Source: Alphaproteobacteria bacterium (GTDB lineage Bacteria > Pseudomonadota > Alphaproteobacteria > Rhizobiales > CAJQND01). From it: a stretch of 47,623 nucleotides of DNA. The notes under the pieces are model-generated. The model had not been told where the DNA came from, made no database searches, and saw only the letters and a program-made list of their open reading frames with translations. Where the stretch lies: positions 1 through 47,623 of the forward strand of contig JAAEUE010000205.1 in assembly GCA_024227565.1 (NCBI GenBank), written 5' to 3'. Shown piece by piece: positions 26,356-35,515 of this stretch. Made by a program: the position numbers and the translations under genes. Each line of letters starts with the position of its first letter. Position 1 is the first letter of the stretch.

Positions 26356-27861
26356 TCAGCCTTCCTTTTTCTTGAGCCGCACGGCGAGAAATCTCAGATC
26401 GCCGCTCTTGTTCGACACAAGCAGAAGAACGGTCTTGCGCCCTTCCTTCTCAAGCTCTTTCACCCGGCGGACCACGTCAGCCGGAGTGGCAACCTTTTCC
26501 TGGCCAACTTCCAGAATGACGTTACCGGCAACGATGCGTTTTTCCGCAGCCATGCTGTCGGGATCCACATCGCTCACCACCACGCCACCTTCGACCTTTT
26601 TCTCGATCTTGAACTTCTCGCGCAACCCATCGGTCAGCGCAGTGAGTTTCAGGCCAAGAGCGGTTTGAACGTCCTGAACGGATTCTTGCGACGCATCGGG
26701 CTTGGTGAGCGCAGCTTTCTGGGTTTCTTCCAGGCGGCCGACGGTGATGCGCAGGGTCACGTCCTTGCCTTTGCGCGAAACCACCACGTCCACTTCCTTG
26801 CCCACAGGCGTGCGGGCCACCATGCGGGGCAGCTCGCGCATCACAGGCACGGGCTGGCCGTCGAACTCAACGATCACGTCGCCCGACTTAATGCCACCGG
26901 CCGCAGCAGGGCTGCCTTCGGTCACGTCGTTCACCAACGCACCCTTGGCCCTATCAAGGCCAAGGCTTTCGGCGATTTCTTCGGTCACCACCTGAATGCG
27001 CACACCAAGCTTGCCGCGCCGGGTTTCACCGAACTTGCGCAACTGGCTGATCACGCCGGTTGCCGTTGATGCAGGGATGGAGAAGCCAATGCCGATCGAG
27101 CCGCCGCTGGGCGAGATGATCGCGGTGTTGATGCCAACCACCTCGCCGTCCATATTGAACAGCGGGCCACCGGAATTGCCGCGGTTGATCGCAGCATCGG
27201 TTTGGATGAAGTCGTCATAGGGACCTGCGTTGATGTCCCGGTTCCGTGCGGACACGATGCCGAGGGTCACAGATCCACCAAGGCCAAACGGGTTGCCGAT
27301 CGCCATCACCCAGTCGCCAACGCGCAGAACTTTCGAGTTGCCGAACTCAACCGACTGAAGCGGCTTTTCCGGCTTCACTTTCAAAACCGCGATATCGGTC
27401 TTGGCATCACGTCCGATCAGCTCGGCGGGAAGCTTGGAGCCATCGGCAAAATTCACGGTGATCTCTTCAGCATCGGCAATCACGTGGTTGTTGGTGATGA
27501 CGATGCCTTCAGGATCCACAACAAATCCAGATCCAAGCGAGTTGGCACGGCGTGGACGGCGCGGCTTGCGCTTCTGGCCGGGTTGACCAGGCTGGTTGTC
27601 GAAAAAATCCTTGAAGAAATCACGGAATGGGGAGTTTTCCGGCAGATTGGGCACCGGGCCGCCTTGATTGTTGCGCGCGGTTTGCTTCACTTTTTGCGTG
27701 GTCGAGATGTTCACAACCGCACCAGAAAGCTTTTCGGCCAGGTCTGCCACCGAGACCGGCCCTCGCGCACTGGCAGAGGGCGGTGCTGCCACGACAGCGA
27801 AAAGGGCGATAAATCCAAACAGTGTTTGCCACCGGGCCTTAGACGAAAAAGCGCTCAACAT
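26356..27861 (-). CDS. degP: Do-type periplasmic serine protease (DegP/HtrA family)
   Basis: A 501-residue protein with a signal peptide (about residues 1-32, ending PPSASA), a trypsin-like domain with triad H126 (TNNHVIA), D156 (KTDIAVL) and S230 (RGNSGGPLF), and two PDZ domains (about 280-370 and 400-490). A basic, Pro/Gln-rich loop at about residues 90-106 corresponds to the variable LA loop. It degrades or refolds damaged envelope proteins in the periplasm. It is the last gene of a minus-strand set with hflK, hflC and a DUF2065 gene, all concerned with membrane protein quality control. A gap of 64 bases separates it from DUF2065. Confidence 0.93.
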   Translation of the reverse strand: MLSAFSSKARWQTLFGFIALFAVVAAPPSASARGPVSVADLAEKLSGAVVNISTTQKVKQTARNNQGGPVPNLPENSPFRDFFKDFFDNQPGQPGQKRKPRRPRRANSLGSGFVVDPEGIVITNNHVIADAEEITVNFADGSKLPAELIGRDAKTDIAVLKVKPEKPLQSVEFGNSKVLRVGDWVMAIGNPFGLGGSVTLGIVSARNRDINAGPYDDFIQTDAAINRGNSGGPLFNMDGEVVGINTAIISPSGGSIGIGFSIPASTATGVISQLRKFGETRRGKLGVRIQVVTEEIAESLGLDRAKGALVNDVTEGSPAAAGGIKSGDVIVEFDGQPVPVMRELPRMVARTPVGKEVDVVVSRKGKDVTLRITVGRLEETQKAALTKPDASQESVQDVQTALGLKLTALTDGLREKFKIEKKVEGGVVVSDVDPDSMAAEKRIVAGNVILEVGQEKVATPADVVRRVKELEKEGRKTVLLLVSNKSGDLRFLAVRLKKKEG

Positions 27862-27925
27862 TCTAGTTCCTCATCTTCCGAAAACCAGCTTGCGCCGGAC
27901 TATATTTTCACACCCGAACGTCGCC

Positions 27926-28117
27926 TTATAGGGCTGTTCTGGCGAGCCAAACAATCACAAAGCCGAGACCAAAGGCAACGAAACCGCCGATCCGCATACT
28001 TTGCTCAGACATCTCCATGGCCATCGACATCATACGCTTCAGGCCAGCCGGGTTAGCGGCATAGATCAGCCCTTCTATCACTAAAACCAGACCAAGCGCG
28101 GTAACAAGATCGCGCAT
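27926..28117 (-). CDS. DUF2065 small membrane protein
   Basis: A 63-residue protein with two hydrophobic spans (about residues 5-22 and 42-60) and the central MEMSEQSMRIGG segment typical of DUF2065. The function is unknown, but the family is regularly encoded beside hflK/hflC, as here (12 bases after hflC). It is presumably an inner-membrane protein helping the HflKC complex; that is inference from linkage. Confidence 0.88.
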   Translation of the reverse strand: MRDLVTALGLVLVIEGLIYAANPAGLKRMMSMAMEMSEQSMRIGGFVAFGLGFVIVWLARTAL

Positions 28118-28129
28118 TGCCCGTGCTCT

Positions 28130-29005
28130 CTACTGCTTCTTGGCTTTGCCGCTAAAGTAGTCGAAGAACTCCGAGTCGGGTTTCAACACCATTGTTGTGC
28201 CATCGCCTTGCAGCGCTTTTGTGTAGGCTTGCATGGACCGGTAAAACGCGAAGAATTCCGGATCACGGTTGAACGCATCGGCGAAGAGCCTGTTGCGCTC
28301 CGCATCGCCCTGACCGCGAATGATCTCAGATTCCCGTTTTGCCTTGGCCACCAACTCCACCGCCTCACGATCAGCTTCGGCGCGAATTCTGCGCCGGGCC
28401 GTTTCACCGATGGCGCGCAAGGTTGCCGCTTCGGCAAACCGCTCCGCGTTCATCCGCTCATAGGTGTCGTTCAAAACGTCAGGTGTCAGGTCTGTCCGGC
28501 GCACGCGCACATCGATGATATCGATCCCCAGCGAGCGCGCTTCGCTGCGCACCTGGTCGCGGATCTCGCGCATCATCGCCGCACGGTCCTTGGACAGGGC
28601 CGCATCAAAGGTCCGTTTACCGTATGTCTGACGCAGCGCGGCATCCATCCGCGTATCGATCCGGTCACGCGCCAGCGTGAGGCTCGCGCCAACACTCTCA
28701 CGGAACTTTTGCGCATCGACAATGCGCACCATGGTGATGGCATCAACAAGATAGCGCCGGCCATCGACCACTTGCACGGTCTTGTCCACGCTTTCAAAGA
28801 ACACAATGCGGTCTTCCACGTAGACCAGTTCGTCCAGAACCGGAATCTTGAAATACAGCCCAGGCTCCGTGACCGTGCGTTGAATTTCGCCAAAGCGCAC
28901 CACAAGGGCTTTCTCACGCTCGTCGACCACGAATGTGGACGAGAAGAACATAAAAGCAGCGACCGCGGCAATGATCAGTAGGGCGGGTTTGAAGAAGTTG
29001 CTCAT
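28130..29005 (-). CDS. hflC: HflC, modulator of FtsH protease
   Basis: A 291-residue SPFH/band-7 protein: one N-terminal membrane anchor (about residues 7-26), then the stomatin-like domain beginning FVVDEREKALVVRFGEIQR, and a long charged helix (about 190-250) ending in QGDAERNRLFADAFN. With HflK it forms a cage around FtsH in the inner membrane and limits its access to substrates. Its ATG overlaps the hflK stop (TAATG), ensuring coupled, equal synthesis. The length is slightly below the E. coli protein (334), as is usual in this class. Confidence 0.95.
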   Translation of the reverse strand: MSNFFKPALLIIAAVAAFMFFSSTFVVDEREKALVVRFGEIQRTVTEPGLYFKIPVLDELVYVEDRIVFFESVDKTVQVVDGRRYLVDAITMVRIVDAQKFRESVGASLTLARDRIDTRMDAALRQTYGKRTFDAALSKDRAAMMREIRDQVRSEARSLGIDIIDVRVRRTDLTPDVLNDTYERMNAERFAEAATLRAIGETARRRIRAEADREAVELVAKAKRESEIIRGQGDAERNRLFADAFNRDPEFFAFYRSMQAYTKALQGDGTTMVLKPDSEFFDYFSGKAKKQ

Positions 29006-30120
29006 TACTGTGTTCCCTGGCCGGCAGCGGCGCCGCTGCTGCGTTTTTGAATTTCAGGCAGCGGAAGGTAGGGCACCACGCCCGTTCCGCCCTGACCACC
29101 TTCGATGATCACCTTGTTCGATTTGGAAAGCACGCCTTCCATGGTTTCCAGGAAGAGGCGCTTCCTCGTCACATCCTTGGCCTTTGCATACTCTTCATAA
29201 ACGGAGACAAAACGCTGCGCCTCACCGTCCGCTTCCGCCACAACGCGGGCTTTGTAACCCTTGGCCTGTTCCACCGTCTGGGAGGCTTCACCACGGGCGT
29301 CACCCAACAGCTTGTTGCGATACTGCTCAGCTTCACGGATGAACTTGTTCTGGTTCTGCTCGGCACGCTGAACTTCCTCAAACGCGTCAATAACAGAGGG
29401 TGGTGGATCGGCTTTTTCAAGCTGCACACCGGTAATCAAGATCCCAGCCCCAAAATTGTCGAGTGTGGTCTGGATCAGCGTTGTCACAGAGTTCTGGGCC
29501 TCAAGACGGCCCTGGGTCCGGATCTGATCGGCCTTGGTGCGGCCGACGATCTCACGCATGGCAGCTTCTGCCACAACCCGCACAAGCTGTTCGGGCGCCC
29601 GGGTGTTGAAAAGAAAGTCTTTGGCATCCTTGATCTTCCACAAGACCGTGAAGCGGATGTCCACGATGTTTTGGTCGCCGGCCAGCATCAGCCCCTCTTG
29701 GGAGCCAGAGCTCACGCCGAAATCGAGCTGGTTGACCGCCTGAACCTTCGGGGTCTCAACCGTTTCAACCGGCCACAGGATGAAGTGCAGTCCAGGAGAG
29801 GTTGTCCGGCTGTATTCGCCAAGGCGCAAAACCACGCCCTGCTCATCAGCTTCAACCGTGTAGACTGCATTCATGATCCAGACCGCAGCCAGACCCAAAA
29901 TGACGAGCAGGAACATGAACCGGTTGGAGCCGCCGCCCCCGCCGCCGCCGCCACCGCCAGGGATGATGTCCTTGAGCCGCTCTTGTCCCTTCTTCAGCAG
30001 ATCCTCCAGATCTGGGGCTTGCGGGCCTTTCCCGCCGCCTGATCCATTTGGTCCCTGACCCCAAGGCCCGCGGTTATCACCGCCACCCTGCCAGCCACCA
30101 CCTTGATTGCTCCACGGCAT
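29005..30120 (-). CDS. hflK: HflK, modulator of FtsH protease
   Basis: A 371-residue SPFH/band-7 protein. The Gly/Pro/Asn-rich cytoplasmic start (MPWSNQGGGWQGGG) is typical. A run of ten glycines precedes the membrane anchor (FMFLLVILGLAAVWIM), and the band-7 domain begins TVEADEQGVVLRLGEY. A long helix with EAEQYRNKLLGDARGEA follows. The ATG at 30120 has GGAAGGGAAG upstream; a start nine codons further out is less likely. It opens the operon hflK-hflC-DUF2065-degP and is divergent from the M20 gene at 30380. Confidence 0.95.
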   Translation of the reverse strand: MPWSNQGGGWQGGGDNRGPWGQGPNGSGGGKGPQAPDLEDLLKKGQERLKDIIPGGGGGGGGGGSNRFMFLLVILGLAAVWIMNAVYTVEADEQGVVLRLGEYSRTTSPGLHFILWPVETVETPKVQAVNQLDFGVSSGSQEGLMLAGDQNIVDIRFTVLWKIKDAKDFLFNTRAPEQLVRVVAEAAMREIVGRTKADQIRTQGRLEAQNSVTTLIQTTLDNFGAGILITGVQLEKADPPPSVIDAFEEVQRAEQNQNKFIREAEQYRNKLLGDARGEASQTVEQAKGYKARVVAEADGEAQRFVSVYEEYAKAKDVTRKRLFLETMEGVLSKSNKVIIEGGQGGTGVVPYLPLPEIQKRSSGAAAGQGTQ

Positions 30121-30379
30121 ACAAATCTTCCCTTCCAGACGCTGCATGAGGCGCGCGTCAGTGTGTTCGGCAGAACGGCTCTGCCTTCAATTAAGGCTCA
30201 TATAGGAAAACGAGGGCGCCAAGTCCATGGATTACCGGAAAGAATGGTTGTTATTTCGTCAGTTTTTAGGGCCCCCTGGCCTTTGAATCCAAAACTCGGC
30301 TCTTGTGCTGCGGTGCTCACAGACCGATACTGCTGGTTTCGCCCCCCCTTTCCCCGCCATATCCTGAGAGAAAGACAAC

Positions 30380-31549
30380 ATGCCCACAATTAACCGTTTT
30401 GCCGATTTTCATGACGAGATCACAGAATGGCGGCGCGATATTCACGCACATCCAGAGCTCTTGTTCGATGTTCAGCGCACCGCAGGTGTGGTTGAGGAAA
30501 AACTGCGCGCTTTCGGTGTTGATGAAGTGATCCCCGGCATCGCGCAAACTGGCGTGGTCGGCGTGATCCGGGGCAAGAACACCGGCAGCGGAAAGGTGAT
30601 TGGCCTGCGCGCCGACATGGACGCTTTGCCAATCCAGGAAATCCGCGATTTGCCTCACAAATCCACCACCGATGGCAAAATGCACGCCTGCGGCCATGAC
30701 GGCCACACGGCCATGCTGCTGGGGGCCGCCAAATATTTGAGCGAAACCCGCAACTTTGACGGCACAGCCATTGTCATCTTTCAGCCTGCAGAAGAAGGCG
30801 GCGGCGGCGGCCAGGTGATGGTTGAGGAAGGCATGATGGAGCGCTTCGGCATCCAGGAGGTCTATGGCATGCACAACATGCCGGGCCTGCCGGTGGGCCA
30901 GTTTGCCACCCGCACAGGTTCGCTTATGGCGGCGGCGGACTTCTTTGAGGTCAACATCGAGGCCAAGGGCGGCCATGCGGCCCGGCCCCATGCCTGCATT
31001 GACCCGATTGTGGTCTCATCTCATCTGGTGCAGGCGTTTCAAACCATCGTGTCACGCAACGCAGACCCGGTGGATTGTGCCGTGATCTCAACCACAACCA
31101 TCGAGGCGGGCGACACCAACAACGTGATCGCCCAATCGGCCCGCATGACCGGCACGGTCAGAACCCTGACCCCCACCATGCGCGATCTGGTGGAAGAGCG
31201 CATGGGCCAGCTGTGCGACCACATGGGCCCGGCCTTCGGCGCCAAGATCAACTTCCAGTACGACCGGCAATACCCGATCACGGTCAACCACCCGGAACAA
31301 ACCACATTTGCCGCAAGCGTTGCCAGCCAGATTGCCGGCGATGACAAGGTGAACGACGAAGCCCCTCCGGTGATGGGGGGCGAGGATTTCTCGTTCATGC
31401 TGGAAGCGCGCCCGGGCTGTTTTCTGTTCGTGGGCCAAGGCGACACGGCGGGCTTGCATCATCCTGAATATGATTTCAATGACGAGATCATTCCGATCGG
31501 CTGTTCCTACTGGGCACGGCTGGTGGAAACCGCTATGCCTGCAAGCTGA
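30380..31549 (+). CDS. M20D-family amidohydrolase (hippurate/N-acyl-amino-acid hydrolase type)
   Basis: A 389-residue zinc amidohydrolase of the HipO/aminoacylase group. Metal-binding residues appear in MHACGHDGHTAMLLGAA (about residues 99-115), the catalytic glutamate pair in PAEEGGGGG (about 136-144), and the late metal ligand in MGGEDFSFML (about 331-340). A dimerisation insert lies between. It would cleave an N-acyl amino acid, an indole- or benzoyl-conjugate, or a small peptide in the cytoplasm. GAGAGAAAG precedes the ATG. It is followed 39 bases later by another amidohydrolase and further on by a peptide-type ABC importer, suggesting a shared catabolic role. Confidence 0.9.
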   Translation: MPTINRFADFHDEITEWRRDIHAHPELLFDVQRTAGVVEEKLRAFGVDEVIPGIAQTGVVGVIRGKNTGSGKVIGLRADMDALPIQEIRDLPHKSTTDGKMHACGHDGHTAMLLGAAKYLSETRNFDGTAIVIFQPAEEGGGGGQVMVEEGMMERFGIQEVYGMHNMPGLPVGQFATRTGSLMAAADFFEVNIEAKGGHAARPHACIDPIVVSSHLVQAFQTIVSRNADPVDCAVISTTTIEAGDTNNVIAQSARMTGTVRTLTPTMRDLVEERMGQLCDHMGPAFGAKINFQYDRQYPITVNHPEQTTFAASVASQIAGDDKVNDEAPPVMGGEDFSFMLEARPGCFLFVGQGDTAGLHHPEYDFNDEIIPIGCSYWARLVETAMPAS

Positions 31550-31588
31550 CACAACGCAGATCTTTGACCAATTTCAGGAGCCGATGAA

Positions 31589-32839
31589 GTGAGCACCGTT
31601 CTGTTTCACAATGCCACGCTGGTGGATGGCACCGTGGATGAGGCCCGTGAGGGCTTCAACCTGCTGGTGGAAGACGACCGCATCAAGGAAATCTCCGACA
31701 AGGCCATCAAAGCGCCGGCCGACACCCGTGAAATCGACCTGAACGGCGCGACCCTCATGCCCGGCCTGACGGATGCCCATGTGCATGTGAAGGCCACCAT
31801 GCTCAACCTGGGCCGGCTCCAGGAGGTTCCTTCAACCTATCTTTTCGCCAGCGCCGCCCAGATCATGCGCGCCATGCTGATGCGCGGTTTCACCACCGTG
31901 CGCGATTGCGCCGGCGCCGATCGGGGCATGGCCGACGCGGTGGAGCATGACCTGGTGGTTGGGCCCAAGCTGCGCGTCTCTGGCTTGGCTCTTTCGCAAA
32001 CCGGCGGCCATTGCGACTTCCGCTATGCGACCGAATTCTCAACCATCATTACCTGTGCCTGTCAGGTCAGTACCTCGCAACTGGGCCGCATCGCCGATGG
32101 GGCAGATGAATGCCGCCGGGCCGCCCGCGATGAGCTGCGCAAGGGCGCCCACCAACTCAAGATTATGGCCGGCGGCGGCGTCGCCTCCCCCTCCGACCCC
32201 ATCCAGAACACGCAATATTCGGCAGGTGAGATCACTGCCATCGTTGAAGAGTGCAAAGCCTGGCACACCTATGCCACGGCCCATGCCTACACCCCCCACG
32301 CCATCCGCCGGGTGGTGGAGTGCGGTGTGCGCTGCATTGAGCATGGCAACCTGGTGGACGCTGAAACCGCTGCCCTGATGGCCGAGAACGATGTGTTCCA
32401 CGTGCCCACCAACATCACCTATTTTGCCCTCAACAAGCACGGCAAGGAGTTTGGCTTCCCAGATGTCTCGCTGCAGAAGCTGGGCGAGATCGTCAGCGCC
32501 GGCTTGCGCGCCGTTGAGCTGACCCGCGACGCCGGGGTCAAGATCGGTCACGGCACCGACCTGCTTGGGCCATGCCACAAATACCAGTCTGATGAATTCT
32601 CACTGAAGGCAGAAGTGCTGGGCAATCACGGCGCCATCAAATCGGCCACCATCACCAATGCGGAACTGTTCGAGCAAGAAGGCGAAATCGGTGTTCTGGC
32701 CGAAGGCGCCAAGGCCGACCTGATTGTGGTGCGCGGCAACCCGCTCGCCGATATCGGCCTCCTGGAAAACGAGGGCCAGCACATTCCGCTGGTGATGCGC
32801 GACGGAAAGATCTTCAAAAACGAACCTTTAGTGGCATAA
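31589..32839 (+). CDS. Metal-dependent amidohydrolase, imidazolonepropionase-like (Xaa-Pro/Xaa-Arg dipeptidase type)
   Basis: A 416-residue amidohydrolase-superfamily TIM barrel. DAHVHVKA (about residues 62-69) gives the first two metal-binding histidines, LKIMAGGGVASPSDPIQN (about 189-206) has the bridging lysine, the two further histidines are in ATAHAYT and CIEHGNLVD, and the catalytic Asp is in GHGTDLLG. The KIMAGGG-ASPxDP pattern marks the group that includes bacterial Xaa-Pro and Xaa-Arg/Lys carboxypeptidase-like dipeptidases. It begins with GTG; AGGAG eight bases upstream fits. It shares the strand and a short spacer with the M20 gene, so both likely act on the same imported material. 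Confidence 0.88.
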   Translation: MSTVLFHNATLVDGTVDEAREGFNLLVEDDRIKEISDKAIKAPADTREIDLNGATLMPGLTDAHVHVKATMLNLGRLQEVPSTYLFASAAQIMRAMLMRGFTTVRDCAGADRGMADAVEHDLVVGPKLRVSGLALSQTGGHCDFRYATEFSTIITCACQVSTSQLGRIADGADECRRAARDELRKGAHQLKIMAGGGVASPSDPIQNTQYSAGEITAIVEECKAWHTYATAHAYTPHAIRRVVECGVRCIEHGNLVDAETAALMAENDVFHVPTNITYFALNKHGKEFGFPDVSLQKLGEIVSAGLRAVELTRDAGVKIGHGTDLLGPCHKYQSDEFSLKAEVLGNHGAIKSATITNAELFEQEGEIGVLAEGAKADLIVVRGNPLADIGLLENEGQHIPLVMRDGKIFKNEPLVA

Positions 32840-32900
32840 ATTTACCGCCACACCGAAACGGGCGATTGAACTTGGGGGCAAATCCCGGATAGACTTAAAA

Positions 32901-32943
32901 GCCAGAAGCACCCGCCGGGTGAGGGCGCAGCCGAAGGCTTCTG
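32901..32943 (+). ncRNA. Candidate three-way-junction RNA leader upstream of RhtB gene
   Basis: CAGAAGC (32903-32909) pairs perfectly with GCTTCTG (32937-32943). Inside are ACCC-GCC-GGGT and GGC-GCA-GCC, separated by GAG and GAAG, giving a compact three-way junction. It lies 60 bases before the exporter start, after the preceding gene's stop. Such shape and place fit a small riboswitch or a transcript-end structure; no known class was matched. Confidence 0.35.
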
Positions 32944-33002
32944 TACAATGGGGATAGATCTTGTCACACATGTCACCGGTTAAATTTTAGGAACTCACGA
33001 CA

Positions 33003-33635
33003 GTGGATCTCGCTACACTCCTCAGCTTTACCTTCATTGCCTCGCTGCTTGTTATGTCGCCCGGCCCGAATGGAGTGCTGATTGCAAAGACGGTCCCCAC
33101 CTCCGGCAGGTCTGCTGGCTTTGCCAATGTGGCAGGTTTCGTGACTGCCTTCTATGTGCACGGCGCGCTCTCCATTCTCGGCATTTCCCTCATTCTCGTG
33201 CAGTCGGCCCAGGCCTTCTTTGTGGTGAAGATGCTGGGCGCGGCATACCTGTGTTGGATCGGCGTCAAAGCGTTGCTGGACGCATGGAAGGGTGTTCCGA
33301 TTGCCCAAAATGTTGCCCCGGCCAAGCGACAACGGACGCTGACCAAAGCATTCCTCGAGGGCTTTCTGACCAACGCCTTGAACCCGAAAGTTTCGATGTT
33401 CTACCTGGCGGCATTCCCTCAGTTTATCTCTCAAACCCATGGCGCGCTCGGCGCATCCTTCACGCTGGTGTTCATTCACTCCGTGCTGAACCTCGTGTGG
33501 TTTTCGGCCATGGTATTGCTCTTTGCCCGGCTCACGGGCGCTGCCCGTAACAGCACATTCCAACGCTGGCTCAAGGGGGTCACAGGGGTTGTGTTCATTG
33601 GCTTTGGGGCCAAGCTCGCCACGCTTCGACCGTGA
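33003..33635 (+). CDS. LysE/RhtB-family amino acid exporter
   Basis: A 210-residue inner-membrane protein with about six spans. The family signature near the N-terminus is clear (MSPGPNGVLIAK, about residues 18-29), as is the re-entrant second half (GFLTNALNPKVSMFYLAAFPQF, about 119-140). These proteins export excess amino acids, which is needed when peptides are taken up and hydrolysed quickly. The start is GTG with TAGGA upstream. The neighbours (two amidohydrolases before, a peptide ABC importer after) fit a safety-valve role. A possible structured leader precedes it. Confidence 0.92.
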   Translation: MDLATLLSFTFIASLLVMSPGPNGVLIAKTVPTSGRSAGFANVAGFVTAFYVHGALSILGISLILVQSAQAFFVVKMLGAAYLCWIGVKALLDAWKGVPIAQNVAPAKRQRTLTKAFLEGFLTNALNPKVSMFYLAAFPQFISQTHGALGASFTLVFIHSVLNLVWFSAMVLLFARLTGAARNSTFQRWLKGVTGVVFIGFGAKLATLRP

Positions 33636-33705
33636 GATACAGAACCAATATATGGACCCAATTACGTTGCAACAAAATCATCTAACCAAAACAGGGAGTA
33701 TCTAG

Positions 33706-35307
33706 ATGAAACATGCCAAAACGGCAGTCCGCGCGCTTTTAGCCGGCGGCCTGATGATGGGCGCAGCTTCTGCGGCCAACGCGGAAACCTTCAAGTGGGC
33801 GTTCCAGGGCGACCTGCAAACCCTTGACCCGCATGGTTTGTTTGAAACCATGACGTTGGGCTTCCAACGCAACATCTATGAAGGTCTTGTCATCCGTAAC
33901 GACAAGATGGAGATGCAAGGCGCGCTGGCTGAGAAGTGGGAGAACATCAATCCCACCACCTGGCGCTTCAACTTGCGCAAAGGCGTGAAGTTCCATGCCG
34001 GCGGCGACATGAAAGCCGACGACGTGAAGTTCTCGGTTGAACGCCTGAGCACCGAAGGTTCCGACATGAAGGTGGTGGCTGCCCTGATCAAGGAAGCCAA
34101 GATCATCGATGACTACACCATCGACATCATCACCCCGGCCCCGAACCCGATCCTGCCTCTGCAGCTTGAAATCTTCTACATCATGGACAAGCAGTGGGCC
34201 GAAGAACACAAGGCGGTTGCGGCCACCAACGTGAAGGGCGGCGATGAAGGCAATTACGCCAACCTCAATGCCAACGGCACCGGCCCCTTCATGGTCACCT
34301 CGCGCCAGTCCGGCGTAAAAACGGTCCTGACCAGAAACCCCAACTACTGGGGCGAGCTGAAAACCAACATCACCGAAGCCATCTTCACCCCGATTGACCA
34401 GGACGCAACCCGTGTTGCCGCTCTGATCTCCGGCAACGTGGACATGGCCTACCCGATCCCGGTTCAGGACTGGAAGCGTCTGGAAGATGCTGATGGCGTG
34501 AAACCGTTGACCGGACCGGAAGCCCGGACGATCTTCCTTGGCTTCGACCAGCTTCGCGACGAGCTGACCACATCCAACATCAAGGGCAAGAACCCGTTCA
34601 AGGATGTGCGGGTGCGCAAAGCCTTCATGCAAGCCATCAACATCGACGCCATCAAGGCCAAGATCATGCGCGGGGCAGCAACCCCAACCGGCCAGATGGT
34701 GGCTCCGCAGATCAACGGCTTCAACGAAGCCCTGAACAAGCGCCCGCCCTATGACGTGGACGCGGCCAAGAAACTGATGGCTGATGCCGGCTATGCCGAC
34801 GGCTTTGAAGTCACCATGGACTGCCCGAACAACCGCTACGTCAACGACGAGAAGATCTGCCAGGCCTCAGCCTCCATGCTGGCCAAGATCAACGTCAAGG
34901 TGAACCTTTTGGCTCAACCCAAGTCGAAATACTTCGGCAAGGTGCTGGCCCAGAACAACTACGACACCAGCTTCTTCCTCTTGGGCTGGACCCCGTCCAC
35001 GTTTGACAGCCACAATGTGATCTCTGCCCTGATGGCGTGCCGCGGCGGCGAAGACAAGATTGGTGCCTTCAACCTTGGCGGTTACTGCAACAAGCGGATC
35101 AACGAGCTGACGGCGATGATCCAGGAAGAAACCGACCAGGCGAAACGCCAGGCCATGATCGACGAAGCCTTCAAGATCCACCAGGATGAAGTCGGTCACA
35201 TTCCGCTCCACCAGCAGCCGCTGTCTTGGGGCGTGTCTGACAAGGTGGACGTCGTGCAACGGCCCGACAACGCCTTCGATTTGCGCTACGCAGTCGTGAA
35301 GAAGTAA
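33706..35307 (+). CDS. ABC importer substrate-binding protein, family 5 (peptide type)
   Basis: A 533-residue periplasmic binding protein with a signal peptide (about residues 1-27, ending SAANA before ETFKW). The family-5 layout is seen: NIYEGLV near residue 64, then GVKFHAGGDMKADDVKFSVER (family signature, about 93-113), and NGTGPFMVTS near 194. It would capture peptides, opines or similar compounds and hand them to the two permeases encoded next. CAGGGAG lies seven bases before the ATG. A strong hairpin follows the gene (35321-35349), an arrangement that often keeps the binding protein's mRNA level above that of the membrane parts. Confidence 0.92.
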   Translation: MKHAKTAVRALLAGGLMMGAASAANAETFKWAFQGDLQTLDPHGLFETMTLGFQRNIYEGLVIRNDKMEMQGALAEKWENINPTTWRFNLRKGVKFHAGGDMKADDVKFSVERLSTEGSDMKVVAALIKEAKIIDDYTIDIITPAPNPILPLQLEIFYIMDKQWAEEHKAVAATNVKGGDEGNYANLNANGTGPFMVTSRQSGVKTVLTRNPNYWGELKTNITEAIFTPIDQDATRVAALISGNVDMAYPIPVQDWKRLEDADGVKPLTGPEARTIFLGFDQLRDELTTSNIKGKNPFKDVRVRKAFMQAINIDAIKAKIMRGAATPTGQMVAPQINGFNEALNKRPPYDVDAAKKLMADAGYADGFEVTMDCPNNRYVNDEKICQASASMLAKINVKVNLLAQPKSKYFGKVLAQNNYDTSFFLLGWTPSTFDSHNVISALMACRGGEDKIGAFNLGGYCNKRINELTAMIQEETDQAKRQAMIDEAFKIHQDEVGHIPLHQQPLSWGVSDKVDVVQRPDNAFDLRYAVVKK

Positions 35308-35320
35308 GACGGAACGATCA

Positions 35321-35349
35321 GCCGGGCTGCCCATCTGCGGCGGCCCGGC
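35321..35349 (+). terminator. Intercistronic hairpin after the binding-protein gene
   Basis: GCCGGGCTGCC pairs with GGCGGCCCGGC, an 11-bp stem with one wobble and a seven-base loop, 13 bases after the stop. There is no T-run, so partial termination or 3' end protection is more likely than full stop. Confidence 0.6.
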
Positions 35350-35410
35350 CAGTTTGTCTCCAGAGTCATTTTATGTGTTCATCTAAGTCCTCCGCACCAA
35401 CGTTGCCGCC

Positions 35411-35485
35411 TTCGGGCTTGACCCGAGGGCCCAAAGCGGCACCTCTCGGATTCGCGGCCGTGGGTCCTCGGGTCAAGCCCGAGGA
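35411..35485. repeat. REP-like palindromic element, copy 1
   Basis: CGGGCTTGACCCGAGG (35413-35428) is the exact reverse complement of CCTCGGGTCAAGCCCG (35466-35481). This arm sequence is that of a repeat spread widely between genes in alphaproteobacteria. It is part of a tandem duplication with copy 2, about 155 bases downstream. Confidence 0.85.
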
Positions 35486-35515
35486 CGACAGGGCGGCACC
35501 GCGGGTGCGCGGCAC

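Noticed and set aside
32901..32943. Glycine riboswitch
   Set aside because: Only the CCGAAGG-like stretch is shared; the CUCUCAGG part and the overall size of the glycine aptamer are missing.
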